NCBI GenBank assembly: GCA_026874595.1
Contig: CM049306.1
Location: 60,952,019 to 61,016,018, forward strand
Direction: 5' to 3'
DNA length: 64,000 bases
Origin: Sipunculus nudus
Lineage: Eukaryota; Annelida; Sipuncula; Golfingiida; Sipunculidae
The notes beneath the pieces were generated by a model. It was not told where the DNA came from, did not search any database, and saw nothing but the letters and a program-made list of their open reading frames with translations. A program made the translations under genes and the position numbers. How positions within the stretch are numbered: position 1 is the stretch's first letter; every line of letters starts with the position of its first letter. Positions 48,570-62,300 of this stretch are shown here, piece by piece.

Positions 48570-49955
48570 GCTATGATTTGTGTCTTTTAGGGTATGAACG
48601 CTTCTTGCATGTGTTTGTCAGTCTCCAGGGGTATGAACACAGGTTTGCGTTAAATTGTGTGTATATGTGTATATTACAGGACCAGCTGGGTATGAATACA
48701 AGTTTGTCTATCAGCCCTTTAGGTTATGAACACTTTCAATGTGCTTGCATGTCTTGAACACAGGTTTTGTGTCTATGCATGTACCTCTGAGAGGATGAAG
48801 AACTTCAACACAATTGTAGTATGACAGCAGCAATATATTTCAGGCAGCTAACTACAGGAGGTAATAACGAGTAACAACAGAAGTAGTGGAGCAGCAAACA
48901 AAAGAAAGGACACACAAATCTCTCACACACATTCTGCAGCTTCAGCTCGCTGGCATCCACACAGCCAACAGCCTCCAGTGAGGGTAGCATTGGTCTTAAA
49001 TAAAACGTGGTCTGGCACAACAATGGTTTATGGAAGCACACTACCTTAACATCAGGCATTGCATAGCAAATGAAATTGGTGGATCCAACCACACAGGCAA
49101 CAAATCCAAGGGCAACATAAAAACACTGGTGTCCACATCATCTTTGTGACTGGCTGCACCCAATATCCCCAGGGGTTCCAGCTTCAACCCCTATGGGACA
49201 CACAGGGCATGCTGTCCAGTGCACCGATTCTCCTGTAGTCCTTTGTGCATATAATCAGTTACCGTCTCTTGTCAACTGGTTTTCCACGCCTCTTGCCTAA
49301 CATGGTAATTACAATGAAGTGATTGATTAACACATGCTGCATACTTTTAAATTCAAACTTGTGCTAAACTGGTCATTCCACAATAAAACCCGTCCAGGGG
49401 CAACCAATATGGTTACTATAACAAAATAATTCAGCCACGATAAATCATGATGGATTATGGTGGAAATCCAGTACTGCTGGCCCAGTAATTGGTGCTGTTT
49501 TCATTAGGGGTATTTCATTTTAAGTGCCAACTGGGGATCCATTTAATAACAGTTGATTTCAGAATTCATGGCATGTGATTGGTGATATCTGTGCACATGG
49601 TATTGCTGGTCCTAAGGACATTTGCTGTTCATGTCAGACCATGTGTGAAGTAGTGGTATTACATTTACATCAAAAAATTTCTTCCATTCTCCCGGTGTCA
49701 TGAAATTAATACCTAGGGAGAATCTGTACAGGCAACAAGGTACTGACATGCATACGTCTGTTAGTGCATACTGTGCTAGGCAATTCAAACTGGCAATCCA
49801 ATTTAAACTGGTTCTCGGCACACCAGTGTTGCAGTCCCAAAATCCTCAGTCAGGTACCAGTCTCTTGCAGACTTGCGCTAGTGGTACATGAAGCAGAAAT
49901 CATGGGCATCAAGTCCACAATGAGTTTCTTGTAGTCAGCAGCGGCGAGGCAGGGA
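48570..49955 (-). other. Putative FAM193A-like 3' UTR and flank
   Basis: No coding match was found downstream of the FAM193A-like stop. An ATTAAA-type signal on the minus strand occurs at 49542-49547. The minus ORFs at 48805-49092 and 49612-49821 have no recognised domain. The true 3' end is unknown. Confidence 0.4.
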
Positions 49956-50064
49956 TCAAGCACAGCTAATCCCGGACTGCTTCTTCTTGGAGAAAATGTC
50001 CTTTAGATTCATGTTGACCTGCAGCTTCTCACGCTGCTTGGAAGGTGTCGAATCAAAACAGAAC
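49956..50064 (-). CDS. FAM193A: FAM193A-like last exon J
   Basis: Completes R, then FCFDSTPSKQREKLQVNMNL, KDIFSKKKQSG and TGA. The EEFKR-FCFDS junction matches the family C-terminal domain. Confidence 0.9.
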
Positions 50065-53000
50065 CTGTAAAATACAGACAAGACTTTATAGTCCTTAACT
50101 GCAAAGCCATTGGTACATAGGCTGCACCTACTTTTCTTACACTGATACTCCATACTAATCTTTAAAGGTTATGATCAACACCTCTAGTAGCTATTCTTGA
50201 ATCAGGATAAAATTCATATCACATTTTGAGTAATTAATTAATGTTTCAAGTTTTCTGTCACTACTTAGCATGACAGGATACTCTGGTGCACATTCAAAAA
50301 GGATCCAAAAGCTAACTTCAATAAGTATCCAAAATGAGTAAACAGGTTAAAATGGTAGGCCCTGCAGTATGACCCCTACATCAATAGGTGATTTCATGAC
50401 AATTTATATATATGAAGTGCATAAACCGTAAGTATGCTCTGGTGTTAGCTAGCTTACCGCTTGAACTCCTCCAGTTCGCGCTCACTCTCATCAAGATCAC
50501 CATTTTCCAAATCCAGTGTATACTTGGGCATGAAGATCTCATCTACAAAAGTAACAAACAATTTCATTATATAAACAATTTTCACTCCTTGACATTAAAA
50601 TCTATTTAAATTCTTGAAACTGGATACTGACACTAAAGAAATTACTTTCACCAAAAAAGTTAACAAGTAAGCAAAGCTTTTGAATTTGAAACATCAACCG
50701 ATCAGTGTGTATATTAGACCCCTATTATATAGACAAAGATTCAATCACCAAACACATTATTTTCTTTTCTTTTCTGGATTTTACAAGATCAAATCAGTTA
50801 AAAACAACAAAAGATAAGGGTAAGTTGGTGATAAGAAGAAACAAAATACAATTTCCTTGTCAGCAACAATTCATGGCCATAGGTCATCTCAGCCAAAATA
50901 ACTGACCCAATTTTATTCAAACTTTGCATGGAGGCAGGAATATATGTGAGGATTATGCAGATTCTTTGTATTTTAAGCTATTATGAAAACGTGCCAATGT
51001 ATCAGGCTTAAACACATTTACATGACTACTTATTTCAAACAACTGACACAAAACCCATATGATGATCAAAATTCAAAAGATCAAAATTATCAAAATGACC
51101 AACTCTTAACCAGATAAACAAATGTGCAGCAGTGGAAATTCACACACTGCAGAGATAAAAGGAAAATATATTTAGTAACACTTCTGTACTGACTGCAAAA
51201 CAAAACTACTATAGCATAAACAATGGATGGATATGGCACAAGTGAGCAAATTGCATGACAGGTCTTCTGAAGGATGCCATGCGTAGGCCACAACATGACT
51301 ATATATATTTCTTACCAACTGAACTCAGGTCATCCTGAGCTTTGTTTTTCTTCTTGTTCTTCTTCTTGCTGGTAGTCTACAAAAATAAATCAGCCTTTTT
51401 AAACATTTTCAACAAAATGTCCAGTTACAGATACTCAATACCATTTTATACATTCTTGGATTGTACATGTTAGCTTATGAACCGACACTGAAAATATCTG
51501 TAAAGCATTAAGCTTTACTTTAATATATGACTCTATACAATACAAATGCTCTGACCATAAATCTCATAATTATCCTTCTCTGTGTTAATGTGGGAGAATT
51601 TCTGGTGGATCAGTTACATTATACCTCTTCATTTGTGGTACTCAACTTAATTAGTGACACTGTATATTCACCTGTAAGTGAAAGAGCTATAACAAAAGAT
51701 ATCCAACACTGATGTTGCATCTATATACATTCCTTGACAATAGCACGCCTTAAAATAACCTACTTGTCATACAACTAGTTATAATATTCACCTGCTCCAC
51801 CCTGACTGGTTTGTCATCTTTATTGCGGTTGGCTTCAGTGAGCACTCGTGTTTCGCTCTTTGACCGGACTGGGCTGGCATCCTTTTGGGGGCTCTTATGG
51901 ATACACTCAGCACTGGCGGTACCATGGACACCATTCATCACAGGAGAGGGGCATGCTTCTGTTGTTATGGTAATATTTCTTGCATGCTTGGGTTGTTTGG
52001 CACAGCCAGCAGACACTACAGAAGCCTGGGCCTCTGAGCCGTCACCTACAGTCCCAGCTGAACCAGCATCCAGCCTGGGTGTACTACCATTTCGACCCTT
52101 TTTCTTGCTGGAAGCCTCTGCTTGTCTACTTGACCTGTTTCTGCTTGCATTAGCACACTGTGCTTGCTGCTGAGCATTCACTGCTGCACTACAAACTGCA
52201 GAGTCGTGTTTGGGGTTTGAGTTTGCACTTGCATTGGCCTTAGTCAGAGAGTGAATGGACTTCTCTCCGGTGTGATGATGACCAGCCTTGACAGGGGCAT
52301 TAACGATGTCACTGGGAGGGGACTGCCTGCCACGTTTTTGGTTTTTCTTCTGAACCCTTGGTGAATCATGCGGCGACCCTGCATCCCCCACTTTCTCATG
52401 ACCCTGGTGACTAGCTATTCCTGCACTGCTGGTAGCCCGGAGACACCTGGTGGTGGGCAGGCCATTGTTCCTCATGTGATGGTGAATGTGACTATTCTCA
52501 CTCCCAACACTTCCCTTCAGGTCGTGATGAACATTCACAGTTGTATCAGATCGTTTTTCTTGAGTTGACTGGTGCTCCTCACACACCACCTTTTTCTGCT
52601 TGGTCTTCTTCTTGCGAGACAGCGAGTCCTGATGGGTCTGAGATAACTCATCTCCACCTTTAATCGGTGAGGGGACTCGTGCACTGATCACAGAAGGTGT
52701 TTCTTTCACATTTGCATTCTTAGTTTCCTGGCCTTTCTTGGCTTTCTCTTCAGCCTGAAATATTCAAAAGAAATTACTTTTGATTAATAGAAGTTAATGA
52801 GATAACTAGGCATTCAAAATGACTGAATTTACACAGCTCAACCCTTGTATTCTTTTAACTATTAGGTACACCTAGTCTTCAAACAGGTCTTCTAAAAATA
52901 AAAGATAGATACATCAATACTTCAAGCAGCATCCAAAGGCCACAGGCTCCAACAGACACGCCTGACACGCTGCAGGCACAAAGCCTTGTGCACACTGGTT

Positions 53001-53291
53001 TCTGGTCGGCAAGCCTTCACTCAAAACAAAATGTAACATCATTGGCTCTGTGCACTCCTCGCTGGGCTGGTATCTGTTTTGCTAGCAAAGGATACAAGGC
53101 ATATGAGGTCGATGAAGTGGGAAATATTTAATAAGAGTAAGGGACAGATGGACAGGTGGATCGGACTGTGTGCAGGAGACAACAAATGCTTGCTTTTGAT
53201 GGCCTCAGAACTCAGGATATTTTGGACTCTCCTGGTATACAGATTCTCTTTCTCTCAATTTTTTTTTCTCTCTCTTTATATATTAATACTC

Positions 53292-53350
<59 letters not shown>

Positions 53351-56300
53351 AAGCCAATTTATATATTTATTTTTTCTGGTTAATAAACCATAAACTCCAT
53401 ATGAGAAATCTTGACAGGCACTTGAAATGTTTACTAGTGTTATACTTGCCTTTCGTTGTTTCTGCCGAGCCCGTTTTGCAGCCTTTGTGCTCAGGGCCCT
53501 TTCAGCGTTCTTTTCATCCTCCCCACCATTTATATACTGCACAATTTCATCAATACTCAAACCTCCCAGTGGATCTTTCTGGCACTTTGGTTCCTCTGGC
53601 TTTGGCTCCTCAGGTGGAGGTTCGACTACTTTATCATCGTCAGTTGTCTTTAGTTCATTCTGCAAAACATATTCATAATAATATAATGTATTTTCAAAAA
53701 CTATCCATGGCTTAACTGCATGCAATAACACAGACCTATATCATAAGTGTACAAATCCTGAACTAGAGGTAACCAGAGGACTAACAGCAGTTAGCAAATA
53801 ATATATGGCTATCAAAGACCTGCAAATATTTCAACAGCTGCTTTGATGAAAATATAGTAAGGCTAAATTTTTAGGGCCCCACCTTGGTGGCCTCCTGTAG
53901 TAATCATGTATTAATCCATCTGTCTGGATATTTGATGCGTATTTTCTCAAGTCCTGTTTAAGGAATTGCTGTGATAAACAGCTGAAGACTGACAACCATG
54001 AGAAGATGTGCACTACTGAATTTTATACCCATCATGCATCAGAAAGACAATATGGATGCCAGGAAGGTATTTCTTAATTGCTTTAGCTTGTATTAGGTCA
54101 AGAACCATTCACAGTGCTGCAACTTAGGATTTAATTTTACAGCCTGTGATAATACTTATAAACAAGCTTCCAGTATGAAAGTAAAAATATATTCCAGTAT
54201 TCCATATATCTATTGATTTTGTAAAATATTGGCAATGTCACAGAAAAAAAATCTTTGCTAATAAAATGCCTCTATTATGAAATATTGACATTGCATGTAT
54301 ACTGCACTCAATAACTTCAGGAAAACAACCTAAAATCACCACCTGAAGATGAAGATTTTAGAAATAAAAGTGTAATAAGGGCACCACAAAGTGGAGCATC
54401 CCTTTGCATGGGGCATCATTAGAATAGGTGTATGACACAGTGTGAAAATAAGGAGGGCAGCTCTCTGGCCCTGACCTTTGCTCCTGTGACCTCAAACTAA
54501 ATAGGGTTCTTCATCCATAGGTGGGTGAGCCATATGAGCAAGATGACACTGACAGGTGTTGGTCAAAGGGTTTGGCCTAAAATGGGCCACAGGCTTTTTC
54601 AAAAAGTAGGTGCTGTGGCTGTGACGTTTGACCCTGTAACATGAAAAACCATAGGGTTCTTCATTCATAGGTGAGTGAGCCATATTTGCAAGATGAAAGG
54701 TTTTGGTCAAACGGTTTGGGTTTCAATTGGTCCACAAGCTTTTTCAAGAAGTGGGCCCTGTCTGTGACCTTTGACCTCAAAATCTATAAGTGAATTCATT
54801 CATCGGTAGATGAGCCATGTGTGCGAGATGAAAGGTTTTGGTCAAACAGTTTGGCTTTATATGGTTCCACAAGCTTTTTCAAGAAGTTGGCCCTGTGGCC
54901 GTGACCTTCGACCCCATGACCTCAAAATCAAAAGGGGCTTTCATCTACGGGTAGGTGAGCCGTATGTGCAAGATGAAAGGTTTTGGGTCGAACGGTTTGG
55001 CTTTCAATTGGTCCACAAGCTTTTTCAAGAAGTGGGCCCTGTGGCCATGACCTTGTGACCTCAAAATCGAAAAGGTTCTTCATCTATCATTCTATGGGTC
55101 AGTGAGCCATATGTTCAAGATGAAGGGTTTTGGTCATACAGTTTGGCTATAAATCAATCCACAAGCCAATTCTGGACAGACAGATGCACGAACGGAGGCT
55201 TTACTATAACTTTGTTGCAAGGGAATAAAATAGTATCCATCCCTGAAAAGGGTATAAAAAGAATTTTTGCCAAATTATGTTACTTTTAAACAAGGCCTAC
55301 AGGCCTAATGCGAACCTGTGCATATGGATATACACCAGGTATAACGCTTCAATGTTGAACCGCTACTTTTCATATATATGAACAATGCAAGTACTAAACA
55401 TTTTGAACAAGAAACAATACACAAACATCACTGCTGAAATTCTGGCATGGGTGCACACAACACAAAAATTATTGTAGGTGGCACCACCAGTCTTGTATAT
55501 GACAAAGCTATTTGACATGTATAAATATGCCCAATTTCAGGCTGATATATCAAATTCATCCGTAGAATTAAGCAGGCACATACACTTTGCAAAAGTCATT
55601 GTAGATGGCAACACCTGTCTTGTGAACGAGAAAGCCATTAAAGACACATAGACAGGTCAGAATATCAGCCCAATACATCAAACTTACCTTGAGTCTGATG
55701 CACGGGGCTGACCAGGCTTAGGTGAGAAAGGCTGTTGCCCCAAGTGTACTGTGACAAATTACTGGCTCAGGCTACTGCACTGAGTGAACTCTTGACCTGC
55801 ACCTGGCTAGACTGAGTGAACTTTTGACCTGTACCTGGCTGCACTGAATGAACATGAGGTGATCACATGATACTCATGAGGTGATCACATGCTACCCATG
55901 AAATGATCACATGCTGCCCATGAGGTGATCACATGCCTTGTGCTTGGCTGCACTGATTGAACTCTTGACCTAAATCTGGCTGCACTGAATGAACTCTTGA
56001 TCTGTTGCCAAATCTGAAACAGTTGGCAGTTTCTCAACCTATCCAAGAAACATACACAATCTTGGCCTGTTATGTAACTCTGCTAAAATTTATCCAACAC
56101 AAACCATTTGAACAAACTTGAGAAGGCTCGCCTCTGGGATCATTTCTGTAAAATATTTAACAGTTTGGCTAGACTCTTTACAAGAAGAAGAAGTTTTTTT
56201 CAGCTTTTCCCCTGTAAAATCTAAGTAAATGCAGATAGCAAAAATAAGCTGAATCCATCAACATTTGATATGTGACTGATAATTGCATAAAATTTGGAGA

Positions 56301-59300
56301 TGGTAGCTCCTGCTATTCCTGAGAAATTATGAATAGTGTACAGATGATATGTATTATCATAAATCTACATTTTTTAAAAGCTTTTAAAAAACATTCTTGT
56401 CAATATTTTCCATAGATATTCTGAAATCTAAATGTCTAGAGGCATGATGTAATGGATGATGATAAACTGGTGCTAGGCTAGATGTATCTGCTTCACACAG
56501 CTAACATATATGGTAAAATGACTCAATTCAATCTTTATGATTTTAGCCAAAATTCATTTTTTGGAACCATAAAAGACAATCATTATTAGAATGATTCAGG
56601 GAATTATTCTTGCAAAATATTAAACAAACTGGCCTCAGTATCTTCAGTCGAAAAGCGTTTTGTAGGTTTATAACTCATATGGGAAAATACAGCAAAATGG
56701 CAAAGTTCAGCTTCCCATAACTCAGCCAAAAATCATTGAAGCAAAACCATTTGAACAAACTTGAATTATCAACTTCTAAGGATAATTAATGTATGAGATT
56801 CAAGAATTTGGCCCAGTGGTTTTTGTTGAGAAGATTTTTGTAGCCACTCAGCTAACATGGGCTGTTATGGCATATGACTAAATTCAGCTTCCCATAACTT
56901 AGCCAAAAGTCACTGAACTGAGACCATTTGAACAAACTTGAATTATCAACATCTAAGGATAATTAATGTGTGAGATTTAAGAATTTGGCCCAGTGGTTTT
57001 TGAGAAGAAGATTTTTGTAGCCACTTAGCTTACATGGGCTGTTATGGCATATGACTAAATTCAGCTTCCCATAACTCAGCCAAAAGTCACTGAACTGAGA
57101 CCATTTGAACAAACTTGAATTATCAACATCTATGGATAATTAATGTGTGAGATTTAAGAATTTGGCCCAGTGGTTTTTGAGAAGAAGATTTTTGTAGCCA
57201 CTTAGCTAAAAATGGGCTTGTTATGGCATATGACTAAATTCAGCTTCCCATAAATTAGCCAAAAGTCACTTAACTGAGACCATTTCAACAAACTTCAGAA
57301 AGCACTACCCTAGGATCATTTCTGTGCGATATTAAACAATTTGGCCATTTCGTTTCAGAGAAGAAGTTATTTGTAGCTGTCAGTATGATACGGGCACTGA
57401 TGACCCCCGTACAAAAAAGGCCGATGCAGGTGGCGCCACCAATACCTCAATTTCAGATATGACTCATGGGACCAACATTGGCATAAAATTTGGTGATGAT
57501 AGCTCAAGCCATTTCTTAGATTGTAATTTTAGTATGCTTTTTTGGACAGATGACTAAGTTCAACATCCAGTAACTCGGCCAAAAATCACTGAACTTAAAC
57601 CATTCGAACAAACTTGAGAGAGATTGTTCCAGGAATCATTTCTGTAAAATATTGGACAATTTGGTTGAACAGATTCTGAGAAGAAGATTTTTTAAGCTTT
57701 TTTAGCTTTTTCCCTATAAAATCTAAGAAAATTCAGTTAGCCAAAAAATAAGCAAAATCCGAAAGAGTTTTTTAGATGACTAATTTTATGCATAAGATTT
57801 CGTGATGCTAATTCTTGCCATTTTCAAGATAGTATGGGTTAACGTACAGACGATGGATGACGGACAACGCCACACCATCGCATAAGCTCACAGGTTCGCT
57901 AAAAAGTATGGAGTGGCAGCACTGCATTCAAGCATTTGCCGAGAAACTTTTATCGATGAGAGAATATGTGCAATCGAAATTTCAGACCAATTGCAGCCAT
58001 AGCCACCAAGAAGTGATCTTTGAATTCCATCTATGCACATTATCTAAAGAAATGGACAAGCAATTTTCTGTGAAAATTTAAGGAGGATTTACACCAGAGA
58101 GAATGCTCAATAATGAATTTCAGAACCATAAATATCTATCTATTTGTTCTCAATTCTTGTTAAATACTTCTCTAAAAGCCATAATCATTATCATGTGAAG
58201 TATAGTATATAGTATAAACTTCCAGGAGCAAAAATTTAAGGAATCTTGACAACTTGAACCCAATTAGCACTCACAATCTGCATATAGCAAAATCAGGTCC
58301 TGCCTACCTTTTTCTTGAGCCTCAACCGCAACTTGTCCCTCATCTCAGTGTAATTTTTGCTTGTAGGTGCAACTGGTGGCTGTAAAATAAAGGATATTAG
58401 CCATTTATACAAAGGTTTAGATGGCATTTTGGAAGAAACTTTTACAGGAATAAACTTGGTACCTTTCATCTAAAATCATCAGAAATGCTACATTGATCAC
58501 TATCAGTATTTTTAATCCTAGTTCTCATGATACTCCTGTGATCATTAGCTGGCTTTTTCACTCATTATTCAGTCCCTAAAATGTGACGTACTTGGTTAAA
58601 ACATTTTTACTATCTCTAACATTACGTTTTTTTTTAGTTGTCACATAAACACACCAAGTGCTATAAAATGCATTTTACATGAATTTAAAATAATATCTTG
58701 CCAATCAATGTTTAATATATCTCTGTTTTTCACATCCAATAAAGATTTTAAGTTACAGATTTCTCAGATTGTCACTAAAACATTTCTTCTATTTGTGTTT
58801 CATTTCCAATAGTGAACATGGAACATGTTAATTTTTCTGTATAATAAACTGATGGACTTAGTAAATTTGTTAAGTATTCTGTCTACAACTTGATGAAACA
58901 GGTCTCACTGACCAGATTTCAGATATGAAAAGAGATATTACCTAAAGTTAACAACATGCAAAATTCCAGCTCAGTAGCTTAACAGTTATAAAACATGCCT
59001 TGTTAAAACACAGCCAGACAAATGACAGGAGGGTCATCACTAAAGTTAAGCTGACTTGTAATCAGCTAACTAGAAATGCTAACTTACATTAGAATGGCCG
59101 AAGACCTCACAGTAGCAGCAGTCACAGTATTTCCCTTCCTTTTGATTGGAAGTAGATGTTGAGGAACTCTGTTCAGAGCAGCTGTCATCAATACTGTCAT
59201 AATTGTCATCATGGTGGCCATCACATTCAGCCTCATTGCACACTGTCGATGTACCTACACTCACGTTGCCCATGGCTGATGCTGGAGGTGCTAAATTTGA

Positions 59301-62300
59301 GCATGGAGCGGCTCCAGACTGATTCACTGCCCCTGGGTTTACCAAGTGTGTACTTTGAGCACCTTGACTGCTCACTAACTGACCTAGCTGGTTTGAGGCT
59401 GCTGTGTGTGAGTGTGTATGTGTGCAGCTGTGTGAAGGAAAATTGAAATTGCCAAGTGGTTGATTTAGAGTACCGAGTGCTCGTACAGCTTCTTCCTTCA
59501 GCGCCGCTGCTGATCGCAGCATCTCCGTTGTGAACCGGAGGGGGTATGAGTTAGTGCTGGTAGCAGTGGACATGTTGGTGTTCAGATTATTGGCGCTGAA
59601 TGGAACATTAGAATTGGAGATGAAAGGATTGTGTTTGAGACAATGGTCAGCCATAGACGTTGTCACATCGGATTTGGTGCCGGAGGTAGAGGCTGCGGTG
59701 ACAGTCACGTTGTTGGTGGTGGTGGTGATTGTGGTGGAGGACATGGTGGAGATTTTGTTTCCTTTGCCGGTCATGGAGTGGCTGAACAAAGAGCGGTTTA
59801 TAGGTTTCAGGTTTTTGAGACAAGCCTCGTGGCCATGGTCTCGAGGGGGTGGTTGAGATGTTGGTATTGTTGCTGCTGAGGTCAAAGATGCAGATGTCTG
59901 TGGCATGCTGCCCGTCACTGACACTGAATTGAGCGTGTTGTCCATGTATCCACCTGACAAGGCATCGTTCAAAAAGGGGTTCCCATTCAGTAACGGGGGT
60001 GGCGGGGAATTAAACAGTTCACTGCCAAGGCTACCCCCATATTTATGGGTATTTAATATAAATCGTGTGCTGTCATATGCATTGTCCCATTCACCGTAAG
60101 CGTGGTATATATGTTCCTGTAAGGCCTCCTGGGACTCCAGGTCTAAGCTGAGTTGGTGTTTTTTCTGCTGCTGCTGGTTGGGGTGCCCGGCCTTCCCCTG
60201 GGGCCGGAGTGGTGTGTGTAGTTCGTACAGGTGTGGGTGCAGCAGAGGTCGGACACCCCCTGCATTGTTGTGGTTGTGTAGATTAGGGTGGACATTTCCA
60301 GATGATCCGTGTATGTGCGGGTACAGGTGCAGAGCAGCGGGCCGTGGCGTGGTCAGCTGCGGCTGAGGGATTGTTGTCATTGGTTTACCACTCTGTTGAA
60401 GGCAGGCATGACACTGGCATTGATTCTCCTCCAGCTTTGTCTGTAACACAGGACTGACATTAGGTGCTGAAGGGTTACATCAATGTTTCAGACAGGCTTT
60501 CACTGTGAAGTAAAATCCTTATTCACTAAGCCACTATATTATTCTAAAGAAGGTTTTTTTTTAATTACCCTAATGTTGAGAGCATCATGGTCACACTGAT
60601 CAGTTATGTGATCACAATCACAGTGTTGGCCGGAATGTCATATTTTTTGCTTTTAATTGGGGTGCATATTATCTACAGTAGTGGATTATCTTTGGTGAAA
60701 GACATTATTACTAGTTTTCGAAGGGGATCATTTTTTTCAATATCTCACAAGGATAGGGTCATAATGACCTAGTTTCAAGTTATATATGAAGGGAAATTAG
60801 GGTGGACATATCTATACAAATTTTGAAATAGTCTCTACCAGGATGCAAAATTGGAACATTCTACCTGAAACAGTGGCAAAAGGGAGCCTAACCCAAAATA
60901 GCCAGAACACAAGAAGGAAACAAAACAGAAATCACAATAGCTCCTCCCCAGTGAGCTCAGCTAAGTAACTATTTAAATTTTGCTTTCTACCTGTTCAACT
61001 TTTGCCTTCTGTGAGCAATGGGTGCAGTCACAGCCTTCTGTCTGGCCCCGTTCCTGTAACTTGCGGTCAGCAGGCTTTACGTTGACCAGTTTCTCCTCCT
61101 GTTCATTCAGGCTCTGTGTAGCATCACCTTCTGCCTCCCCGTCCCCTGCTCCGCGCCCATCTTCATCATCCTCATCCTCAGATGTCTCATCATCTGAGTC
61201 TTTAGAGGCACCCTCTAACTCCATCCCATCCTCACCCATGATCTCCCTGTCATGAGATGAGATAATATTATTTATGTCAGGAAACAGTTCATGATCAGCA
61301 TGAAGTAAAAGGATCCAGCACTCATCACAGAAGAAAGCAGGTGAGGTACAAGATGTAGTAATCCCTTAATGGTAAGACCTCTGTATGACAAACATGATTT
61401 ATACACAAGCCATATTTCAACTATTTTCCTTCCTGAAGCAGATTCTTAAACATTGAATTGGTATGGGATACATATTTCAAACTGAACCCATATGAAAATT
61501 TGGATATACATTAAATATCATTAAGATACTGTCACTTGTTTATCAGCTTTTCCAAAACTTGATATTTTTACAATACAAATAGAAACAACTGAAAATACAA
61601 GTACAAGATAAAGATTTAAAAGGATCTAAGTCATGAACATACTCAAATGTCTCCTGACAGTCTTCAAATGGCAAAGCAAGGCGTTCTGGGTCAACCATGA
61701 TGGGGCTTGAGGACCCGCTGCTGGAGGTGGTACTGGACATAGAGGGTGGTGTCACGTCAATAATGTATCTTGATGGATCCTGCGTAAAAGGTGGTGCTGT
61801 GTGCACAGGCATCTGTTCCACTACTTCAGGGCTAATGATCCCACATGTTATCATGTGAGAAATGGTGCACTCATCACAAGGACACCTTTAAATATAACAA
61901 AATCATGAAAAATTTAAACAGATAAAATCAAGAGAAAATTCATATCACCACATCCCTTTTGTGTTTTAAATATCTGCAAAGCAATGAAACTTAAAACATA
62001 AATAAATAGTTTTGAAATAATTCTGATGTTACATGCAATATGTTGCTCCAAAGTTCTCCTTTTACTAAGGCCTAAAATGCATGGATGCAAAAACTATGAC
62101 TGTATATACAGTCAAGCCCGCTTATTGTCATGTCAATGGTGCATGCTTAAATTATGATAATAACCAGGATGTGATATTATGCGGGCTTCAACATCAATGT
62201 CCTTTTGAGTCAAAGAAAAAGCGATATGTCTAATGATATTAAATAAATCGTCAATAAAAAGGAAAAAGAAACATTTATGAATATTTTTTAAAGCACGACG

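Larger units (their letters stand above)
53660..58307 (-). other. FAM193A-like intron E-F (4.6 kb, repeat-rich)
   Basis: Largely composed of three tandem-repeat families, listed separately. The last portion near 57840-57910 ends with a GATGGATGACGGACAACGCC tail like that at 39530. Confidence 0.8.

Noticed and set aside
48805-49092. 95-codon minus ORF considered as a Harbinger transposase fragment (VGCVDAS)
   Set aside because: The surrounding motifs do not follow the transposase order; more likely 3' UTR or anonymous sequence.
51811-52173. 120-codon plus-strand ORF
   Set aside because: Antisense shadow of FAM193A-like exon G.
59156-60366. Several plus-strand ORFs over 59-60 kb
   Set aside because: Antisense shadows of the large FAM193A-like exon D.
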